DNA from: Streptomyces longisporoflavus
GTDB taxonomy: Bacteria > Actinomycetota > Actinomycetes > Streptomycetales > Streptomycetaceae
DNA: 64,000 bases
Assembly: GCF_014649775.1 (NCBI RefSeq)
Contig: NZ_BMTR01000005.1
Location: 62,001-126,000, forward strand
Reading direction: 5' to 3'
This document shows positions 47,602 through 56,075 of the stretch, piece by piece. The notes under the pieces were generated by a model. It was not told the origin of the DNA. It was given only the letters and a program-made list of their open reading frames with translations, and did no database searches. The number at the start of each line of letters is the position of its first letter. Position 1 is the first letter of the stretch. Made by a program: the position numbers and the translations under genes.

Positions 47602-50217
47602 TCAGCCCCGTCCCACGCTCAGCAACGCCCTCCCCACCTGCGGGAACACTCCCTTGGGGTGGTCCCGGAAGAGTGGCTCCGTGCCGAACAGGACCACACG
47701 GGACCCCGCAGCGGCCCCGCTGACGACAGAGGGCTGACCCGCGGCATCCGCGGGACCGCCCGCACCGTCGACCGCCCGCCAATGCCCGGATACCAGCGGA
47801 TTCCCGCCCCCGTAGGACTGCTCGACCCGCACCCCGCTCCCCAGCCCGGTAAACCACATCGGCGCGTACACGAACGAATGCGACGGCGCACCCCCGGTGA
47901 CGGAACCACCGGCATTCAGCACCCGCACCACACCATTGGCATCCCCGTTCCCGGAGACAGCCGTCACGGAGAGCAACTTCGCGTCGGAGTTCAACGAGGC
48001 CCCCTCAGGCCCACGCCCGACGAGCCCGCCGCCCCCGGCGAGGAACGAGTCGAGCCCGGCCTTCGCCCCGGCGTTCAGCTCCCCGTACGAAAGCCCCGCC
48101 GACACGAACAGCGCGTCCGCCCCCGACTTCTTCCAGTCGAACCCGGCGTTGAGGATGTCCGTCGACACCGGCACGACATCGAAGTTCATCTCCCGCAGGG
48201 CGAACAGCTCACCGGGAGTGACGGCCGCGGCGACCCGAGTCGACCGGACCGAGGCGCCGCCCTTCGCCTTCGTCGCGTCGAAGGCGACGTCGTACTTCCG
48301 CGCCGCCACGAGCGCCGCGCCCCGTGCCGACGACGGCAGGATCACGCTTCCGCCATCGGCCCGGCGCACGGAAGTACCGCGCGCGAGAAGCCAGTTCAGG
48401 GCGGCGACCTCCCGCGCGTCGTCGAGTCGCAGTCGCAGGTCCCCGCGCGAGGCGACATGCCCGACCCGCGACGCGGAGTCCACGGCGCCCGAGCGCACCC
48501 CGGACAGCGAGCCACCCTTCACCGGGTCCACCGTCGCGCCCCACAGCCGCCCGAGGCTCCACCCCGAGATGTCGTACATGGTGGACACCTTGTCGCTGAT
48601 GTCGCGTCCGTCGGCGAGCATCACGTTGGCGAGGCCGCGCTTGGGCTGCCGCATGTCGATGACGTACGAACCCTCGGCGTACGAGGTCCCGCCGAGCCTG
48701 AAGTCCCTTGTGGCGCGGCGCACTTCGACGTCATTGTCGAGCAGGTGCTCCACGAGGCGCGAAGCTGCCGCCGCCGAACGCTGGCCGCGCTGCCCCTTCT
48801 CCTCGCCCCGCGGGATCACGTACGCGCGGGGGAAGTCGGTCGTGTACACGTCCTCCGGACCGATGCCGGGCACCCCGGGCACGGTCTCCGGCGAGACCGG
48901 CACCTGCTTGGCGCCCGTCGCGCCCCGCCGGAACGTCTCGATCTGGTCGGCGATCACCGAGGTGCGGTGCTCCTGCGTGTACTTGAGCGTCGCCGACATC
49001 GCCGCTCCCGCGATGTCCACGTTGATCGCGGACCGCCGCCGCAGCTCCGGCACCGGAAGCTCGTCGTACTCGTCGTTGTTGACGGCCATCGGGAACTCGA
49101 TGGTGTGCGCGGCGACCGCGCCGTGGAACGGCATGTACTGCGGGGTGAAGATCGGCGGCCAGTCGTCCCAGCCCTCCTCCTGGTCGCGGAAGGGGATGAT
49201 CGCCGGTTCGACGCCGTCCTTCCCGGGGGTGTAGCCGAGGCCGTTGACCGCGGCCTCCATGCCGAGGGCGTTGGCGTAGGTGTTCTTGAGGAAGAGGTCG
49301 TACTCGTAGTTCTCGCCGTGCGGGGGCGTCGTCGGCTCGATGAGCGTGCCATTGACGTACCCGTGCAGGTCGATCACGACCGCGGGCTGCTTGTCGACGG
49401 CGATCTGCCGCATCGCGCGGACCTCGGGCTGCGAGGCGGTGATGAAGTCACGGTTGAGGTCGAAGCCGTTGGCGTTGGCGCGGGTGCCCGCGATACGGCC
49501 GTCCGGGTTGGCCGTGACGTTGAAGTAGAGGCGGTTGTGCGCGAGCAGGTCCTTGGTCTTGGTGTCCTTGGCCTTCGCGAGTTTCTCGATGAGCCCGAGG
49601 GCGGCGTCCGTGCCCTCCCACTCGTTGCCGTGGATGTTGTTGTTGATGAAGACCGGCGTCTTGTACGAGGACTTCACCGCCGGGTCCTTGGCGGCGGACG
49701 CGGGTTCGTTCTCGATGAGCTCGCGCATCCGCTCCTGGCGGGCCGTCTCCCTGGCGGACTCGGGGGAGGTGACCGTCACCAGGTAGAGCTGGTGGCCGCC
49801 AGCCGAACGGCCCGCGATCTCGACGCTGACCCGGTCGCCGATGCCCTGGATGTCGTTCAGCTTCGGGGCTATGGAGTGATAGGGGGCAAGCCCCAGCTTT
49901 ATCGATTTGTCGGCAGGATTGACGGCAGGCGGAGTGAGCTTCTGCTCGCGGGGATAACCGCGGTTCTTGCCGCTGCCGAGGCCGGGACTCCCGGCGGCTC
50001 CCAGCGCGCGGTCGGCGGCGCTCTCGGGGCCCTTCGCGGCCCGTTCGGTGCTGCTGAGGGGCGAGCCCTCGCGGAGGATGTCGCGGCCGCCGGGACGGGG
50101 GTCGGCACTCGCGCTGCCGGGGACGAGCGTGGTGAGGAGCAGGGCGCCCGCCGAAGCGAGGGCGGTAAGCAGAACGGGCCTGGCCGGAACCGGTCTGGAT
50201 GGCCGGGATATCCCCAT
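47602..50217 (-). CDS. Secreted M14-family zinc carboxypeptidase
   Basis: An 871-aa exported protein. The signal peptide (PVLLTALASAGALLLTTLVP, cleaved near GSASAD) is followed by an M14 peptidase domain (about 105-470): the zinc ligands are His196 and Glu199 (NNIHGNEWEG) and His285 (VIDLHGYVNG), and the catalytic Glu is Glu374 (HTIEFPMAVN). The C-terminal 400 residues have beta-rich domains and a glutamine-amidotransferase-like strand (GADALFVSAGLSYGELNAG). Activity is release of C-terminal residues from peptides. AGGAGG stands 5 nt before the ATG at 50217, and it overlaps four short direct repeats. Confidence 0.92.
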   Translation of the reverse strand: MGISRPSRPVPARPVLLTALASAGALLLTTLVPGSASADPRPGGRDILREGSPLSSTERAAKGPESAADRALGAAGSPGLGSGKNRGYPREQKLTPPAVNPADKSIKLGLAPYHSIAPKLNDIQGIGDRVSVEIAGRSAGGHQLYLVTVTSPESARETARQERMRELIENEPASAAKDPAVKSSYKTPVFINNNIHGNEWEGTDAALGLIEKLAKAKDTKTKDLLAHNRLYFNVTANPDGRIAGTRANANGFDLNRDFITASQPEVRAMRQIAVDKQPAVVIDLHGYVNGTLIEPTTPPHGENYEYDLFLKNTYANALGMEAAVNGLGYTPGKDGVEPAIIPFRDQEEGWDDWPPIFTPQYMPFHGAVAAHTIEFPMAVNNDEYDELPVPELRRRSAINVDIAGAAMSATLKYTQEHRTSVIADQIETFRRGATGAKQVPVSPETVPGVPGIGPEDVYTTDFPRAYVIPRGEEKGQRGQRSAAAASRLVEHLLDNDVEVRRATRDFRLGGTSYAEGSYVIDMRQPKRGLANVMLADGRDISDKVSTMYDISGWSLGRLWGATVDPVKGGSLSGVRSGAVDSASRVGHVASRGDLRLRLDDAREVAALNWLLARGTSVRRADGGSVILPSSARGAALVAARKYDVAFDATKAKGGASVRSTRVAAAVTPGELFALREMNFDVVPVSTDILNAGFDWKKSGADALFVSAGLSYGELNAGAKAGLDSFLAGGGGLVGRGPEGASLNSDAKLLSVTAVSGNGDANGVVRVLNAGGSVTGGAPSHSFVYAPMWFTGLGSGVRVEQSYGGGNPLVSGHWRAVDGAGGPADAAGQPSVVSGAAAGSRVVLFGTEPLFRDHPKGVFPQVGRALLSVGRG

Positions 50218-50225
50218 GCGTACCT

Positions 50226-50265
50226 CCTGAAGATGAGCCTGAAGTGGACCTGAACTGAGCCTGAA
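50226..50265 (-). repeat. Four CCTGAA direct repeats at 11-12 bp spacing
   Basis: On the plus strand CCTGAA starts at 50226, 50238, 50249 and 50260. On the coding strand of the carboxypeptidase this reads TTCAGG at 11-12-bp intervals, ending in the ribosome site TTCAGGAGG. Direct repeats at 11 bp are the format of Streptomyces PHO boxes (GTTCACC units), though the unit here differs. Confidence 0.5.
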
Positions 50266-50375
50266 AAGAACCGCGGAGAGAAGCCGGTACGCGTGGTCTA
50301 CCGGTTCAACCCCCTCGCAACAAGAGGGCCTTCGGCCCCACCCGTCCCCTGGACCGCAGGCCCGCGACCGGCGGA

Positions 50376-50381
50376 TAGGCT
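50376..50381 (+). promoter_or_regulatory. -10 box for a leaderless EI24 transcript
   Basis: TAGGCT ends seven bases before the ATG at 50389 and no ribosome site is present; no matching -35 box is evident. Confidence 0.4.
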
Positions 50382-50388
50382 GTGCCGC

Positions 50389-51210
50389 ATGCGCGATCTG
50401 GGCCGAGGCTTCGGCTACTTGATGAAGGGCCAGCGCTGGGTCGCCCAGCACGGCAAGCAGTACGGGGTCGGCCTGCTGCCCGGCTTGATCACCCTGCTCC
50501 TGTACGCGGCGGCGCTCGTGGCGCTCGCCCTGTGGGGCACGGACTTCGTCGGCTGGGCGACGCCCTTCGCGGACGACTGGTCGGCGCCGTGGCCCGGCCT
50601 GTTCCGCGGCTTTTTGACGGCGCTGCTCTTCGCGCTCGCGCTCCTCCTCTCGGTGATCACCTTCACGGCCGTGACCCTGCTGATCGGCCAGCCCTTCTAC
50701 GAGTCGCTGTCGGAGAAGGTCGACATCTCCGTCGCCGGGTTCGCCCCCGAGTCGGGCCTGCCTCTCTGGCGCGAGCTGTGGATCTCCGCACGGGACAGCC
50801 TCCGCATCGTCGTACGGGCCGTGATCTGGGGCATCCTGCTCTTCGCCCTCGGCTTCATCCCGGTCGTCGGCCAGACCGTGGTCCCGGTGATCGGCTTCAT
50901 GGTGACCGGCTTCTTCCTGGTCGAGGAGCTCACCGCGGTGGCGTTGCAGCGCCGGGGCGTCGAACTCCGCGACCGGCTCGCGACGCTGCGCGGCCGGAAG
51001 ATGCTGGCATGGGGCTTCGGCACCCCGCTCGCCGTGGCCTTCCTCGTCCCCTTCGTCGCGGTGTTCCTGATGCCGGGGGCGGTCGCCGGTGCGACGCTCA
51101 TGGCGCGGGAGCTCGCGGGCGAGGACACCGGGGAGGACGACCCGCAGGGGCCGGACGGCTCGTCCGGCCCCGGCGGCCGGGTGTCGTCCGCTACCGGCGG
51201 GCGTCCATAG
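50389..51210 (+). CDS. EI24-domain integral membrane protein
   Basis: A 273-aa protein with about six hydrophobic segments. LLPGLITLLLYAAALVALAL, LIGQPFYESLSEKVDISVAG and ALGFIPVVGQTVVPVIGFMV are the EI24/CysZ signature regions. CysZ-type members transport sulfate, but for actinobacterial EI24 proteins the function is undefined. The start is placed at ATG 50389 because a -10 box precedes it directly. The C-terminal tail is Gly/Asp/Ser-rich, and the last 20 bp overlap the convergent pyroglutamyl-peptidase-like gene. Confidence 0.85.
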   Translation: MRDLGRGFGYLMKGQRWVAQHGKQYGVGLLPGLITLLLYAAALVALALWGTDFVGWATPFADDWSAPWPGLFRGFLTALLFALALLLSVITFTAVTLLIGQPFYESLSEKVDISVAGFAPESGLPLWRELWISARDSLRIVVRAVIWGILLFALGFIPVVGQTVVPVIGFMVTGFFLVEELTAVALQRRGVELRDRLATLRGRKMLAWGFGTPLAVAFLVPFVAVFLMPGAVAGATLMARELAGEDTGEDDPQGPDGSSGPGGRVSSATGGRP

Positions 51211-52459
51211 CGGTCGTCAGGATCTGCCGCACCTGCGCGATGATGTCGAGGCGGTTGCGCACGAACTCCGGATCGGTGATCTTGCCCGTGGCCGGGTCCG
51301 TGTTGCCCGCCCCGAACTGCAGGATCGGCGTGTGCACATGGCCGCCGGGCAGGCGGTCGTGCAGCCCGAGCCGGTCACGCAGCAGCGTCGCACGGTAGGC
51401 GATCTCGTTCGACAGGTAGTTGCCGCCGCCGCCCTCACGCGCCGTCGAACCGGCGGTGGGCCCGTCCGGGCGGACCACGGGAGCACTCTGGCCCGCCGGG
51501 ATCTCGGTCACCGACGTGTTGTCGTACACCGGGAAGCGGCCCGTTTCGGCGCTCACGATCTCCTTGTACGGGAGGGTCGTGGACGTCCACTGGGGCTGCG
51601 AGGCCGGATCGGTCACCGGGACCGTCTCCGTGCGCGAGAGGTTCTCGTTGTCCGGGAAGCCGCCCCGCCAGGCGCCGTTGGTCCGCTCGATGTCGAAGCG
51701 GCCCGCGCGGCCCTGGCTGATGGTGGTGAAGAGGTCGACACGGGGGAGATGCGCGCGCAGGGTGCGCTCGACCGTCCCCTCGGCGAAGTCGTCCCAGCGG
51801 ACGGGGAAGACGGCGGTCTCCACGCGGGCGGGGCCGTCGGCGGTCTTGATGACGGTGCCGTCGAGGGCGAGGGCGGTCGCGCCGGACGGGTTGCTGATGC
51901 GGACGTCCCGGTCGAGCGTGAAGGGGTCGAAGCCGGTCACGAGCACGCGCTTGAGGTGATGGCCCGCGGCGTCCTTCTTCGGGTAACTGATCGAGTTGTG
52001 CCCGCGGGACGCGTCCTCCAGGGCCCGTATGAGGTGGCGCTGCCGGGTCTCGCTCACCCCGAAGCGGGTCGGCTCCCACTGGCGCAGCTCCCGCGTCATC
52101 CCGAGTCGCGCCCAGTACAGCGGCCGGTCGTCGTCCCGGCTCAGCTCACCGGCGGGACCCCGCCCCTGCGCCCGGTCGACGGCACGCCGCCACAGCGCCT
52201 CTCCCTGCCGTACGACGACGCGCTTGGCCTCGCCGTACGAGCGGGCGCGCTCCAGGGCCCTGGCGAACTCCGGTGCCACGGCGTCGAATCCGCTGCTCCG
52301 CAGGATCTCCCGCGGCGCGGCCCGGTCGAGGCGCTGCTCCTCGGTGGTGGCGGCAGTCGCCGTGGTCGTCGCCGACGCGGGCGGCACCGCCGCGAGGGAG
52401 AGCAGCAGGGTGACACCGATCGCGGCGAGCCGCGGGGAGACGTTGGACGAGAGTGACAC
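51191..52459 (-). CDS. Secreted pyroglutamyl-peptidase-I-like protein, Cys replaced by Ser
   Basis: A 422-aa protein with an N-terminal signal peptide (SPRLAAIGVTLLLSLAAVPP to ASA). The C-terminal 230 residues have the C15 peptidase fold: RVLVTGFDPFTLDRDVRISN, FPVRWDDFAEGTVE, the Glu of FDIERTNGAWRGG, and the His of GGHVHTPILQFG. The position of the nucleophile, normally FVCNH, reads YLSNE, so Cys is Ser. The protein may be inactive, use serine, or bind peptides. AAGGA precedes the GTG start at 52459. It overlaps the convergent EI24 gene by 20 bp. Confidence 0.83.
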   Translation of the reverse strand: MSLSSNVSPRLAAIGVTLLLSLAAVPPASATTTATAATTEEQRLDRAAPREILRSSGFDAVAPEFARALERARSYGEAKRVVVRQGEALWRRAVDRAQGRGPAGELSRDDDRPLYWARLGMTRELRQWEPTRFGVSETRQRHLIRALEDASRGHNSISYPKKDAAGHHLKRVLVTGFDPFTLDRDVRISNPSGATALALDGTVIKTADGPARVETAVFPVRWDDFAEGTVERTLRAHLPRVDLFTTISQGRAGRFDIERTNGAWRGGFPDNENLSRTETVPVTDPASQPQWTSTTLPYKEIVSAETGRFPVYDNTSVTEIPAGQSAPVVRPDGPTAGSTAREGGGGNYLSNEIAYRATLLRDRLGLHDRLPGGHVHTPILQFGAGNTDPATGKITDPEFVRNRLDIIAQVRQILTTAMDARR

Positions 52460-52549
52460 GGGAGTCCTTCCGTGGCCGTTGGGGGTGATCGCAGTATTCC
52501 GGCAGGAAGGCGCCGCCCGCCAGCGGTTCAGCACGGCATGATCCGCGGC

Positions 52550-52891
52550 TCACCACTCCCGTTCGGCGACCAGCTCTTCCACGTCCGCGTCCGTGAATCC
52601 GTAGGCCGACGCCACAAAGGCGAAGTCCCCGGCTATCTCCTCCCGGGCGATGGTCTCGATCTCGCTGCCGGCCTCGTCGAACTCCGCCTCCAGGGCGTTG
52701 AACTCCTCCGTCGCCACGGCCGTCAGGACGTACAAAGACTCCAGGTCGCCCGGCCGCTCGGCCTCGATGCGCTCGCACAGGCGCACCAGGATCGCCCTCC
52801 CCTTGTCGAGCAGGTGACCGGGGTAGTAGTCCTCCCCGTACAACTCGCCCAGGAACGCGTGCCCGGCCGCCTGCTGGTTCGTGATCGGCAT
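52550..52891 (-). CDS. DUF5713 family protein
   Basis: A 113-aa acidic, soluble protein that starts MPITNQQAAGHAFLGELYGE. ERIEAERPGDLESLYVLTAV and TEEFNALEAEFDEAGSEIET are helices, and the end reads TDADVEELVAEREW. This pattern is the DUF5713 family, whose function is unknown. GAGGAGGGG stands a few bases before the ATG at 52891. It is probably cotranscribed with the LysR gene upstream on the same strand (72 bp apart). Confidence 0.85.
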   Translation of the reverse strand: MPITNQQAAGHAFLGELYGEDYYPGHLLDKGRAILVRLCERIEAERPGDLESLYVLTAVATEEFNALEAEFDEAGSEIETIAREEIAGDFAFVASAYGFTDADVEELVAEREW

Positions 52892-52962
52892 GGGGTGCCC
52901 CTCCTCGAAGATCCGACGTACACCCCGATGCTGCACCACGCCACTGACAACGGCGGCTGACC

Positions 52963-53889
52963 TCAGGCCGCCTGAGCGGCCCGCAGCGCTTCCAGGAACG
53001 GTCCCACCGCGGGCGGCGCCGTCCTGCCCCGCGCCGTCGCCGCGTACACGGTGCGCGGCGGTGCGTCCTCGTCGTGGACCCTGACCAGCGTGATGTCGGG
53101 GCGGACGGATTCGGCGGCGAGGGCGGGCACGAGCGTGACGCCGAGTCCGGCGGCCACATAGCCCTGCTTGGCGGTCCACTCGGCGACGACGTGGGCGACC
53201 CGGGGGCGGAAACCGTGCCGGTGCGCCTCCTCCAGGAGGGTTCCCTCGGCATGCGCGCCGCCGGATACCCAGTCCTCGTCGGCGAGTTGGGTCAGATGTA
53301 CGGACGCTCGGCCCGTCAGGGGGTGGCCCGGCGGCAGGGCCACGTACAGCGCCTCGTCCAGCAGGTGGTGCAACTCGTACGCCTCCACGTCGCCGCTCAG
53401 CGCCCCGCCCGTCGAGGAGACGATGGCCAGGTCGAGATCACCGTCCCCGAGCCGGGCGAGCAATCGGGGTGTCAGGCCCTCCTCGCGGGTGAGCGTCACG
53501 CCGGGATGCCGGGCGCGGAACGCCGCGATGGCCCGCGGTACGAGCGCCGCGTCCGCCGTCGCGAACGCCCCGAAGCGAAGGGTTCCGCCGGTCAGGTCAT
53601 CCAGCGCCGCCAACTCCCGGCGCATGGTGTGCAGTCGGGCCACTGTCGCTTCGGCGTGCGGCAGGAGAGTACGGCCGTGGGCGGTCAGGCGTACGCCTCG
53701 CGGCAGCCGGTCGAAGAGCGGGACGCCGCCGAGGGCTGCTTCGAGGGAGGAGATCTGACGCGAGACGGCGGACTGCGTCCAGCCGAGATCGCGGGCGGCC
53801 ACGGTGAAGGAGCCGTGCCGCGAGACGTCCAGGAAGACGCGGAGCCAGACGGTGGAGAGGTCGGGCGGCGCGGTCCGTGAAGGCGTCAC
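52963..53889 (-). CDS. LysR-family transcriptional regulator
   Basis: A 308-aa regulator. The N-terminal helix-turn-helix (VARDLGWTQSAVSRQISSLE region; here AARDLGWTQSAVSRQISSLE) is at residues about 30-60, and the effector-binding domain starts at TGGTLRFGAFATADAALVPR. GTG start at 53889. It is divergent from a leaderless dehydrogenase/RidA pair, which it very likely regulates through repeats in the 105-bp intergenic region. Confidence 0.9.
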   Translation of the reverse strand: MTPSRTAPPDLSTVWLRVFLDVSRHGSFTVAARDLGWTQSAVSRQISSLEAALGGVPLFDRLPRGVRLTAHGRTLLPHAEATVARLHTMRRELAALDDLTGGTLRFGAFATADAALVPRAIAAFRARHPGVTLTREEGLTPRLLARLGDGDLDLAIVSSTGGALSGDVEAYELHHLLDEALYVALPPGHPLTGRASVHLTQLADEDWVSGGAHAEGTLLEEAHRHGFRPRVAHVVAEWTAKQGYVAAGLGVTLVPALAAESVRPDITLVRVHDEDAPPRTVYAATARGRTAPPAVGPFLEALRAAQAA

Positions 53890-53901
53890 CTTGCTCGGCC
53901 T

Positions 53902-53947
53902 TGCGGTATGCGAAGTGCGGTATGCGAAGTGGGCATGGCGGCCATGC
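53902..53947. promoter_or_regulatory. 14-bp tandem repeat and palindrome, putative LysR operator
   Basis: TGCGGTATGCGAAG occurs twice in direct succession (53902-53915, 53916-53929), followed by the palindrome GCATGG-CGG-CCATGC (53933-53947). Both lie between the LysR start and the -35 box of the divergent gene. Confidence 0.55.
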
Positions 53948-53958
53948 TAGACATTCGC

Positions 53959-53987
53959 TTGTCGCATCGAACGGCCGGGCCTAGCGT
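53959..53987 (+). promoter_or_regulatory. Promoter of the leaderless dehydrogenase transcript
   Basis: TTGTCG (53959-53964) and TAGCGT (53982-53987) have a 17-bp spacer. The ATG at 53995 is eight bases after the -10 box, and no ribosome site exists, so translation should begin at or next to the RNA 5' end. Confidence 0.7.
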
Positions 53988-53994
53988 CGGACTC

Positions 53995-54813
53995 ATGCAG
54001 AAGATCGCGTTTCTCGGGCTCGGTCACATGGGTGCGCCGATGGCCCGCCGACTGTCCGACGCCGGCTACCCGTTGACGGTCTGGAACCGCACCGCCGAGA
54101 AGGCGGAGTCACTGGTGAAGGAGGGGGCCCGGCTCGCCGCGAGCCCCGCGGAAGCCGTGCGTGACGCCGACGTCGTCATCACCATGCTGGCGGGCCCCGA
54201 AGCGGTGCGTGCCGTCGCCGACGCCATCGTGCCGGAGTTGCGGCCGGGCACCCACTGGGCGGAGATGTCCACCGTCGGGCCCGATGTCGTAAAGGAGTTG
54301 GGTGCGAGGGTGCCGCAGGGCGTGACCCTCGTCGACGCACCCGTCACGGGCAGCACCGACAAGGCCGCTTCGGGCCGGCTCGGCATTCTCGCGGGCGGCG
54401 ACGCGGACGGGGTCGCGCCGGTTCTCGCCCGCCTCGGCCCGGTGACCCGCACGGGCCCGCTCGGCTCGGGGGCCGCGCTGAAGCTCGTCGTCAACACCGC
54501 CGTCATCGGAGGCGTGGCGCTCGTGGCCGAGGCCATGAAGCTGGCGGACGCGCTGGGCCTCGACGAGGAGACCGCCAAGGGGGCCCTCGCCGGAGGGCCG
54601 CTCGGCGGCGCGGCGGGCCGCGCCTTTGCCGCGGACGTGCACTTCGGCAACGACCTCGCGGTGAAGGACGTGGCGCTCGCGACGCGGGCAACGCGACTGC
54701 CCGCCATGGAAGCGGTCCTCGCCCACTTCGAGGCGGCTGCCGCGGATCCGGAGGTCGCCCACGAGGACATCGCACGGACGGTCACCCGCATCCGCGGCCG
54801 GAACACCCCATAG
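53995..54813 (+). CDS. NAD(P)-dependent beta-hydroxyacid dehydrogenase family protein
   Basis: A 272-aa oxidoreductase of the 6-phosphogluconate/3-hydroxyisobutyrate dehydrogenase family. IAFLGLGHMGAPMARRLSDA is the nucleotide-binding motif GxGxMG, VDAPVTGSTDKAASG is the substrate-binding signature, and GSGAALKLVVNTAVIGGVAL contains the catalytic Lys. Members interconvert beta-hydroxyacids or glyoxylate-type semialdehydes and their oxo forms. The substrate is unassigned. A RidA gene follows after a 94-bp gap of tandem repeats, and the divergent LysR is a candidate regulator. Confidence 0.9.
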   Translation: MQKIAFLGLGHMGAPMARRLSDAGYPLTVWNRTAEKAESLVKEGARLAASPAEAVRDADVVITMLAGPEAVRAVADAIVPELRPGTHWAEMSTVGPDVVKELGARVPQGVTLVDAPVTGSTDKAASGRLGILAGGDADGVAPVLARLGPVTRTGPLGSGAALKLVVNTAVIGGVALVAEAMKLADALGLDEETAKGALAGGPLGGAAGRAFAADVHFGNDLAVKDVALATRATRLPAMEAVLAHFEAAAADPEVAHEDIARTVTRIRGRNTP

Positions 54814-54890
54814 CCGCACCCGCAACACCCGGCAGCCGCACCCGCAACGCCCCGCAGTCGAACCCGCAACGCCCGACAACCGCACCCGAG
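54813..54890. repeat. 22-bp tandem repeat between the dehydrogenase and RidA genes
   Basis: Units of GCCGCACCCGCAACACCCGG plus CA start at 54813, 54835 and 54857, with a truncated fourth copy running into the AAGGAG ribosome site of the RidA gene. The first base overlaps the upstream stop codon. Confidence 0.8.
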
Positions 54891-54907
54891 AAGGAGAAAC
54901 CCCCGCC

Positions 54908-55291
54908 ATGCGCGTAACCATCGACAACCCCGCGTCCGCACCCCAGCCCCTCGGCCCCTACTCCCAGGTGGCCCGCGTCGAACTCGACGACGGCGGAGCC
55001 CTGTTGTACCTCTCGGGGCAGATCGCCGAAGGCGCCGACACCGCCGCTCAGAGCAGCGGGATCTTCGAGACCCTGGCCGCCCTGCTGGAGGCGCACGGCG
55101 CGACACTCGACGACATCATCAACATCCGTACCTTCATGACGGACCTGGGCGACCTGCCCGCATACGCCGCCGTACGCGCGCGGTTCCTCACCGCGACTCC
55201 GCCCACCAGCACGACCGTCGAGGTGCCGCGGCTCTTCCGGCCCGATGCGCTCATCGAGATCGACGTCGTGGCGGCCGTGCAAGCCGCCTGA
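54908..55291 (+). CDS. RidA-family enamine/imine deaminase
   Basis: A 127-aa YjgF/YER057c/UK114-type protein. GPYSQVARVE, LLYLSGQIAEG, and IINIRTFMTDLGD mark the family, and the catalytic-type Arg lies in the IRTFM segment (also TVEVPRLFRPDALIEID). RidA hydrolyses reactive enamines/imines released by PLP enzymes. Co-transcription with a dehydrogenase suggests a shared amino- or hydroxyacid route. It ends at 55291, exactly abutting the convergent TetR stop with no gap. Confidence 0.88.
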   Translation: MRVTIDNPASAPQPLGPYSQVARVELDDGGALLYLSGQIAEGADTAAQSSGIFETLAALLEAHGATLDDIINIRTFMTDLGDLPAYAAVRARFLTATPPTSTTVEVPRLFRPDALIEIDVVAAVQAA

Positions 55292-55897
55292 TCACTCGCT
55301 CCCGCCGTGCAGGAGGGCGAGGAAATCCCTGAACGCCCCCGCCATGTCCACCGATTCGGGGTCCAGGAGCCACTGGTACTGGAGGCCGTCCATCACCGCC
55401 ACGAGCAGCGGCGCCGCGGCCTGCGGGGTCAGCCCGCCGGGCAGCCGCTCCCCGTACTCCGCGCGCAGGACCGCCGCGAACTTCTCCCGCACCGAGCCGT
55501 ACCGCTCGGTGAAGTAATCCCGTGCCGGATGCCCGTCCGTGACGCTCTCGCCGAGCAGCGCGGAGAAGGTCTGGATGATGCCGGGGCGCATCGCGTTGTA
55601 CTCGACGAGCGAGCCGAGCAGGTCGAGGCGGATCTCGTTCGACGGGACGGCGTCCCACTGGTCGCGGGCCTCCAGGACGGCGACCAGAAGGGCCTCCTTC
55701 GTGGGGAAGTAGTGCAGCAGGCCCTGCTGGGTGAGGCCGACCCGCTCGGCCACGGCGCCGAGGCTGGCGCCGCGGTAGCCGCGCTCGGCGATCACCTCCA
55801 AGGCGGCCCGGAGGATCTCCGCGCGCCGCTCCTCGCTCCTGGCCCTGGTCGTGCCCCTGGTCGTGGCCTTGGCCGTGGTCCTGGCCTTGGGCGCCAT
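55292..55897 (-). CDS. TetR-family transcriptional regulator
   Basis: A 201-aa repressor: RRAEILRAALEVIAERGYRG with the helix-turn-helix GASLGAVAERVGLTQQGLLH and YFPTKEALLVAVLE. An N-terminal stretch of 20 basic residues rich in repeated TTRGTTRARS precedes it. It is divergent from a GH3 glycosidase gene, with an inverted repeat between, so it probably controls that gene and itself. Confidence 0.88.
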   Translation of the reverse strand: MAPKARTTAKATTRGTTRARSEERRAEILRAALEVIAERGYRGASLGAVAERVGLTQQGLLHYFPTKEALLVAVLEARDQWDAVPSNEIRLDLLGSLVEYNAMRPGIIQTFSALLGESVTDGHPARDYFTERYGSVREKFAAVLRAEYGERLPGGLTPQAAAPLLVAVMDGLQYQWLLDPESVDMAGAFRDFLALLHGGSE

Positions 55898-55971
55898 CGC
55901 GTCTGCCCCTTCACGTTCTCGATCCCGCTCGCGGGACGACCGTACGCCATACTGATCAAAATATAACGTCC

Positions 55972-55985
55972 AGATTACGAAATCT
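55972..55985. promoter_or_regulatory. Inverted repeat, putative TetR operator
   Basis: AGATT-ACGA-AATCT is a perfect 14-bp inverted repeat in an AT-rich patch between the divergent TetR and glycosidase genes. A second palindrome, TCCCG-N4-CGGGA (55923-55936), lies nearer the TetR start. Confidence 0.5.
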
Positions 55986-56075
55986 ACCGGTCTACAGGTA
56001 ACCGAGGCAGGATGGAGGGCACGTACGGAACGGACTTCGACGCACTTCGACGGACTTCAACGAGGAGGTACCGCC

